Assembly: GCA_002838945.1 (NCBI GenBank)
Contig: PGXB01000008.1
Span: 40,024 to 104,023 of the forward strand
DNA length: 64,000 nt
Reading direction: 5' to 3'
Source: a candidate division Zixibacteria bacterium HGW-Zixibacteria-1
Lineage (GTDB): Bacteria; Zixibacteria; MSB-5A5; GN15; PGXB01
How positions within the stretch are numbered: the first letter of the stretch is position 1; every line of letters begins with the position of its first letter. Position numbers and translations under genes: made by a program. The notes beneath the pieces are model-generated. The model did not search any database, was not told the DNA's origin, and saw nothing but the letters and a program-made list of their open reading frames with translations. Of this stretch, positions 59,228 to 64,000 are shown one piece after another.

Positions 59228-60454
59228 TTATAATTCCACTTTTTTGACTAATTTGTCCAGCGCTGTTTTTAATTTTGCCGGCTGCATTTTGATGAATTTT
59301 AATTTATTGCAATCATTAAAATGCGCAAATCGGGCCAGTTTTTCCGCAAGAGCCGCAAGAAATTCCTCCGATGGGTCAAAACCGGATTCAAGTTGCAGTT
59401 TTTGAATAATCATGGTTTTGCTTTTGCGCTCGGCTTTGGGGTCGAGACGTCCCACCAATTGATCTCCAAATAATATTGGCAGGACAAAATATCCGAATTT
59501 TCTTTTTCCCGCCGGGACATAACATTCCAGCGCATAATCGAAATCGAACAGTTTCAACATTCTGCCACGCTGGATAATTAAATTATCAAATGGTGAAAGC
59601 AGATGCACTGAAGATAAAGATAGTCTTCTCTTGAGAGCGGTCTTAATCGTGTCAGCCAGGGCATAGTACTGAAGATCGGGCTTTTCTTTGATTACAACCG
59701 GGATTATTTCCCCGGCACTTTGAAGTTCTCGAAGCGCTTTTCCTGCCAGGTTATTGTCGGCGGCGTGAAGGTGTTCGCGGATCTCTTTTTCAAGAGCTAT
59801 CCCATAGGCGGACAGCGCCCGGCGCACCAGAAATCGGCCCAGCTCACTATCATCGGGCACCGTAGTATCGATGTGTTTCGGTAGGACTCTTTCAGTCAGG
59901 TCATATAATCTATGAAAATTATGGCGCCGGGTGATCATCAATTTGCCCTGCCAGAAAAGCAGTTCGAGAGCAACCTTATAGGGGCGCCAATCCCACCAGG
60001 TCCCTTTCTTTTTCCCCGTCGGCAGGATGAAATCCTTCGAGCCAAGCGGCCCTTCCTGCCTGATCCTCTCAAGAACCGGCTCCATAAGAAGGCCGAATTT
60101 ATCAAGCTGCTGTTTTTCCCATTTGCTGTGCGGGTCGGAAAATCGATGCATCCGCGGCAGATAATAACGGTAATCAGACATGGGCAGATATGATGCGGCG
60201 TGACCCCAATATTCGAAAATACGGCGATCCCTGGCTTGAAGCTCATTGAGCATGGTCGGGGAGTAATAAGGATGCCGCGTCCAGATAGTATGATGGTGCG
60301 CCCGCTGAATGACAGATATAGTGTCTATTTGGATGTACCCTAATTTCTCGATGGTCCGGGCAATTCCTTTCTTGCCCTTCGGTGATTTCGAATTGCCGGT
60401 TAACAACTGAGTATGGAGCGCTATTTTTCGGGCCTGCGAAAGAGATATATCCAT
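59228..60454 (-). CDS. YcaQ-type crosslink repair DNA glycosylase (HTH_42)
   Basis: 408 residues. Family opening ISLSQARKIALHTQLL, the catalytic-type QxD motif in GYIQIDTISVIQRAHHHTIW, RIFEYWGHAASYLPM, tandem winged helices (RRALSAYGIALEKEIREHL), and LLSPFDNLIIQR then FDYALECYVPAGKRKFGYF. The family unhooks interstrand crosslinks made by azinomycin-like agents or acts as DNA glycosylase. Well preserved over full length. Convergent with the interrupted gene. Confidence 0.9.
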   Translation of the reverse strand: MDISLSQARKIALHTQLLTGNSKSPKGKKGIARTIEKLGYIQIDTISVIQRAHHHTIWTRHPYYSPTMLNELQARDRRIFEYWGHAASYLPMSDYRYYLPRMHRFSDPHSKWEKQQLDKFGLLMEPVLERIRQEGPLGSKDFILPTGKKKGTWWDWRPYKVALELLFWQGKLMITRRHNFHRLYDLTERVLPKHIDTTVPDDSELGRFLVRRALSAYGIALEKEIREHLHAADNNLAGKALRELQSAGEIIPVVIKEKPDLQYYALADTIKTALKRRLSLSSVHLLSPFDNLIIQRGRMLKLFDFDYALECYVPAGKRKFGYFVLPILFGDQLVGRLDPKAERKSKTMIIQKLQLESGFDPSEEFLAALAEKLARFAHFNDCNKLKFIKMQPAKLKTALDKLVKKVEL

Positions 60455-60756
60455 AAAATTCCTGTGTAGTTATCTACCTCACCATAGAGTAAAAATAGTT
60501 CGGCTTATTTACAATCACATTTTCAAATAAATGTTTATAATAAAAAATTAAAAATAAAATCGTTCGATGTCAGGGGGGATTTATTATTATCAGTCATTAT
60601 TAGATGCAGGATAATAACTTGCCGAGATTGAGAATATTATGGTGAGGACATTCTTTGTTTCCGACATCTTGTGTTCGACTCCTTCATAACCTATATTGGA
60701 TGCGTATATAAATTGAATGCCGGCACTGCATCAATAGGGCTAATCGCAAAAGAAAC
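60455..60756. other. Intergenic, no gene seen
   Basis: 302 bases between divergent genes, A/T-rich. No clear promoter hexamers could be paired; the MBOAT start has no strong ribosome-binding site (AATCGCAAAAGAAAC before ATG). Confidence 0.4.
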
Positions 60757-62178
60757 ATGAACTTTGCAACAGTAAAATATTTACTCTTTATTGTCTTTGT
60801 TTTTGCCATTTACTGGCGCCTAAGCCGCAAAAAACAAAATCTGTTCTTATTGCTGGCCAGTTATTTCTTTTACGCCAGCTGGGACTGGCGATTTCTAAGT
60901 TTAATTATCATTTCAACGGTGACCGATTATTTCAGCGGTCTGCTGATTTTTGATTCAAACTCGCCCGGACGCCGAAAACTGGTTTTGATAATCAGTCTGA
61001 TTATTAATTTGAGCATTCTTGGTTATTTTAAATATTTCAATTTTTTTGCAGGAAGTCTTGTCGCGCTGGCGGATACCATCGGCTGGCATGTATCATGGAC
61101 CGTGGCGAAAATTATTCTGCCGGTCGGCATATCGTTTTATACATTTCAATCCATCAGCTATACTGTCGATATTTACCGCGGACAGCTTAAGCCGACAAAA
61201 TCATTTATTGATTTTGCCGCCTTTGTCGCCTTTTTTCCACAACTGGTCGCCGGACCGATTGTGCGGGCCAAAGAATTTGTCTTTCAATTGGAGACGAAGC
61301 GGCATTTCAGCGCCGAAAATCTTCAGCAGGGCCTGACACGATTTATGCTGGGCTTTTTCAAAAAGGCGATTATCGCCGATACGCTGGCCGTCCATCTGGT
61401 CGATCAGGCTTTTGCCGATCCGACCTCGTACACCTCAGGGACACTCTGGCTGGCACTTCTCGGATGGTCTATTCAGATATATGCCGATTTTTCGGGCTAT
61501 TCCAGCATGGCTATCGGGTCCGCCAAAATACTTGGCTTTGATGTTCCCGAAAATTTCCGTTTTCCGTATCTTTCCTGGAATATTTCACAATACTGGCAGC
61601 GCTGGCATATGACCATGTCGCGCTTTTTCCGTGATTATGTGTATATCGGACTGGGCGGTAATCGGAAGGGAGTGGCCCGTTCCATGGTTAATATAGCTAT
61701 CACCACTTTTGTAAGCGGTCTCTGGCACGGGGCCGGGTGGACATTTGTATGCTGGGGATGGTTGCATGGTTTTTACATTATAACCTTTCAGATATGGCGG
61801 GCGTGGCGTCAAAAGCTCGGCAAGTGGAACAAAAATCCGGGATTCCCGGGGGTTGTACCCGGATGGGTCCTGACCATGCTGGCCGTAAGTCTCTCGCGAA
61901 TATTATTCAGATCGCCGAATTTCTCGACCGCCTGGGAATATACCAAGGGCCTGTTCGGATCAGGAGGAGAATCGGTTATCGATTTCCCCTCCATTATATG
62001 GATTTGCTTTGGTGCAATTGTGATCGATCATATTGCCGGGTGGTTCATACAATATCGCCCCGGATTGGAGAAGAGAATCCCCGCTGTGGCGACGGCCATA
62101 TTTTATGCAGTGCTATTTATCTTTGTTTACTATTCTTATCCACAAAACGTAATTCCTTATGTTTATTTTCAATTCTAG
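60757..62178 (+). CDS. MBOAT membrane O-acyltransferase (AlgI-like)
   Basis: 473 residues with about ten or more transmembrane helices. AlgI/DltB-type motifs: FYASWDWRFL, ISFYTFQSISYTVDIYR, FIDFAAFVAFFPQLVAGPI, YADFSGYSSMAIG, and the active-site RWHMTMSRFFRDYVYI with SGLWHGAGWTFVCWG (His in LWHGAGW). Transfers acetyl groups across the membrane onto a polysaccharide. Pairs with the SGNH gene 12 bases downstream. Polymer identity unknown. Confidence 0.93.
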   Translation: MNFATVKYLLFIVFVFAIYWRLSRKKQNLFLLLASYFFYASWDWRFLSLIIISTVTDYFSGLLIFDSNSPGRRKLVLIISLIINLSILGYFKYFNFFAGSLVALADTIGWHVSWTVAKIILPVGISFYTFQSISYTVDIYRGQLKPTKSFIDFAAFVAFFPQLVAGPIVRAKEFVFQLETKRHFSAENLQQGLTRFMLGFFKKAIIADTLAVHLVDQAFADPTSYTSGTLWLALLGWSIQIYADFSGYSSMAIGSAKILGFDVPENFRFPYLSWNISQYWQRWHMTMSRFFRDYVYIGLGGNRKGVARSMVNIAITTFVSGLWHGAGWTFVCWGWLHGFYIITFQIWRAWRQKLGKWNKNPGFPGVVPGWVLTMLAVSLSRILFRSPNFSTAWEYTKGLFGSGGESVIDFPSIIWICFGAIVIDHIAGWFIQYRPGLEKRIPAVATAIFYAVLFIFVYYSYPQNVIPYVYFQF

Positions 62179-62190
62179 CTGGTGACGAAG

Positions 62191-63411
62191 ATGGAAGAAA
62201 ATAATATTGATAATAAAGTCGCATCATCGGCCAAAGGGAGAATGGCGGTTTTCTTTCGAAAAGCTCCCGTTCTGACTTATACCGTGTTCTTTCTTGTCAT
62301 CGCTGAATTGATCATGATATTTGTGGCACCGGCCGTTGTTCCTGATACCGCATATATGTCGCTTTACCTGACTGATTTTGCCAAGGAAAATACGACAGAA
62401 TATATTCAGAATACGGATAAGTACAATATTCGGGATACGCTGGTCGGATGGCGGAATCGCCCCGGATGTGTTTATGAAAAATGGTACACCGACAACCTGG
62501 GCGCCCGGAGCACTCACGAATTCGATATGGCTCCAAAGAAAGCGCACCGGGTCATGTTCCTTGGAAGTTCACTCATAAACGGCGGACCGTTTGTATATAT
62601 AGACGAGACGATATCGGCCTTGATTGAAGATTCGCTGATCGAATCGGTGAATTTCGGAGTGATGCGATATTCTGTGGATCAGGTATATCTGGCATACTCG
62701 GCCGGACTTAATCGATATGGAGCCGATGTCATTATTGTCGAACTCAATGCCGCGCCCTGTGAAGGACTTCGCAATCAATACATACCATTTCGCGATCGCT
62801 TCGCCACGGATATGCCCTATCTTAAACCGAGATTTATGTTGAAGAGTGGAACGCTTGAATATGTCCCGATGCCGCCTGAAGAACTCCTTGACAGTGTCTT
62901 CAAGAGTCCAAATCTGGTCGAGTGGCTGAAAAATACGGATGATTATTATTCGAATTACGAGGACTTCAAAAGATACGGCCAGATGCCGCTGTCTTCCGGT
63001 TTTTGGCATATTTTAAAAAAGGCCGGAAATCTGTATCGAATTTTATTTGGTGATCCTGAAGGGGAGATGATCCTGGAAAAACTCATGCAGAGACTTGTTG
63101 ATGAAGCCGGCAGGCAGGGAGCTTCGGTTATCTTTCTCAGCCTGCCTGATTTAAATCTGACCGTTCCTGCGAGATGGCGCAAGTTTTTGCCGGATCGCTA
63201 TAAAATCAGACTGGAGCATCTTCGATCAAAGGGCTTCGATATTATCGACGCCCGCGAGATTTTCAGGAAATCGGGCAAATATCCAAGGCGGCTGTTTGTT
63301 CGAGATAACCGCCATCTGACGCCGCTTGGAAATCGTCTGGTCGCCGAGGAATTGAAGAATCATCTTGAGAAACAATGGAATTACACCGATTTGCCGGATC
63401 AATTGAAATAA
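62191..63411 (+). CDS. Membrane-anchored SGNH-like O-acetyl transfer partner
   Basis: 406 residues. ATG 62191 is preferred over GTG 62182. One N-terminal helix (TYTVFFLVIAELIMIFV), then a periplasmic SGNH/GDSL fold: block I in VMFLGSSLINGGP (Ser nucleophile), and block V in DNRHLTPLGNRLVAEEL (Asp-x-x-His). SGNH proteins downstream of MBOAT proteins complete acetylation of alginate-like polymers (AlgJ/AlgX role). Sequence does not match AlgJ or AlgX closely, so the call is by architecture and neighbour. Confidence 0.8.
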   Translation: MEENNIDNKVASSAKGRMAVFFRKAPVLTYTVFFLVIAELIMIFVAPAVVPDTAYMSLYLTDFAKENTTEYIQNTDKYNIRDTLVGWRNRPGCVYEKWYTDNLGARSTHEFDMAPKKAHRVMFLGSSLINGGPFVYIDETISALIEDSLIESVNFGVMRYSVDQVYLAYSAGLNRYGADVIIVELNAAPCEGLRNQYIPFRDRFATDMPYLKPRFMLKSGTLEYVPMPPEELLDSVFKSPNLVEWLKNTDDYYSNYEDFKRYGQMPLSSGFWHILKKAGNLYRILFGDPEGEMILEKLMQRLVDEAGRQGASVIFLSLPDLNLTVPARWRKFLPDRYKIRLEHLRSKGFDIIDAREIFRKSGKYPRRLFVRDNRHLTPLGNRLVAEELKNHLEKQWNYTDLPDQLK

Positions 63412-63523
63412 TATTCGGCTTATAATGCCTGATTTGCAGTTTAAGCAGTCTAGGATCATTGCGGAATTCCAATGTCGATTGTTTTTAACTGACCTGAGAT
63501 TCTGCCTCTCCCAGAATAAATCC

Positions 63524-63551
63524 TTGACACACCCGGAAATGTCAGTAAATT
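63524..63551 (+). promoter_or_regulatory. Promoter of the gene at the window end
   Basis: TTGACA (63524-63529), 16 bases, TAAATT (63546-63551) then A. It leaves a leader of roughly 195 bases. The remaining noncoding part (63412-63753) shows nothing else clear. Confidence 0.6.
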
Positions 63552-63753
63552 AAAATATAAGGCACAAAATAGTCTGGTTTTTTCTTCGATCTATCAGGAG
63601 GGACCCTGAATAATATTAACGCTAATTTGTTGCCGGGTCTTTATTATTATAATGGATGGCCGATTTTGTAATAAAAATCGCTAAAATGGAATAACATAGA
63701 TATTAATAATTAAACATAAGAGTAACTGATTATCATCATGGGAGGTACCAGTG

Positions 63754-64000
63754 ATGAGGAAAGTTATTATCATCCTCGCAACCATTCTTTGCTTTTCCTT
63801 TCTCGGGATGTCAATCGGTCTTGCATCTGATAACAACCCCAGGCATGGCTTGAATCCTGTTCAAAAAATTAATCCCGATGCCCCTCGGTTTCAAAATCTC
63901 ACCGCGATTGAACACTCCACTCCCTCTTTCCAGAAACCTGCCGCTGATATTATGCAGGTTGCCACTCCGACGACTCTTCTTCCTCCCACCTACTTCTGCG
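63754..64000 (+). CDS. Secreted protein, N-terminal part only
   Basis: Frame open to the window end, 82 codons. GGAGGT (63741-63746) lies seven bases before ATG 63754. Signal peptide (KVIIILATILCFSFLGMSIG) followed by a Pro/Asn-rich region (NNPRHGLNPVQKINPDAP) that resembles a linker or propeptide. No domain can be named from this part. Confidence 0.7.
   Translation, partial: MRKVIIILATILCFSFLGMSIGLASDNNPRHGLNPVQKINPDAPRFQNLTAIEHSTPSFQKPAADIMQVATPTTLLPPTYFC

Overview
The window looks like chromosomal DNA from a diderm (Gram-negative-type) bacterium of the FCB assemblage, most likely candidate phylum Zixibacteria or a close relative. That placement is inference. It rests on C-terminal type IX secretion (T9SS) sorting domains with the NPFNPST signature, a PorX-type response regulator with a PglZ domain, dockerin-like repeats of the form GDADxxGxxNILDVxxLINYLYKxG, a MurE with the meso-diaminopimelate DNPR motif, and many lipoproteins and outer-membrane barrels. 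Ordinary bacterial code is used: TGA is a working stop at many ATGA gene overlaps.

Layout. 1-1382: end of a glycosyltransferase cluster. 1389-3710 (minus): gingipain-like C25 protease with a T9SS tail. 4123-20165: complete division and cell-wall (dcw) operon in the order mraZ-rsmH-ftsL-ftsI-murE-murF-mraY-murD-ftsW-murG-murC-ftsQ-ftsA-ftsZ, from a clear promoter with TGG repeats that may be MraZ boxes. 20405-21175: a lone small flagellin behind a sigma-54-like promoter, closed by a strong terminator. 21305-23273 (minus): two secreted proteins, one dockerin-like and one with His-rich HSH/HTH repeats. 23533-23766: rpmB. 23995-24898: an A/T-rich three-gene cassette (DUF3467, nuclease-like, DUF2283). 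25059-32914: a housekeeping run serS, histidine kinase, porX, tsaE, tsaB, rimI, accD, folC. 32911-39463: signalling block with two multi-sensor kinases, an NtrC-type sigma-54 activator and a degenerate GGDEF protein. 39578-45610: valS, mazG, a DUF4412 protein, and a GIDE/LemA pair. 45611-48960: a secreted zinc metallopeptidase with dockerin repeats, flanked by inverted copies of an intergenic repeat. 48983-52101 (minus): polyamine operon (XRE-cupin regulator, speD, ornithine/lysine decarboxylase, speE). 52661-57690: small envelope proteins, DUF116, a CAU-anticodon tRNA, and a DUF1573-lipoprotein-barrel trio. 57901-59223: a T9SS-type beta-helix gene broken by one in-frame TGA. 59228-60454: a YcaQ-type glycosylase. 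60757-63411: MBOAT/SGNH polysaccharide O-acetylation pair. 63754-end: start of another secreted protein.

Three themes connect the window. First, export: T9SS-tailed proteins occur on the same 64 kb as porX, which sits beside a membrane kinase that could be its PorY-like partner. Second, sigma-54 control: an NtrC-family activator lies 17 kb from a flagellin with a -24/-12-like promoter. Third, promoter usage: four independent start sites share TTGACA, a 16-17 base spacer and TAAATTA, which gives a usable picture of the housekeeping promoter in this genome.
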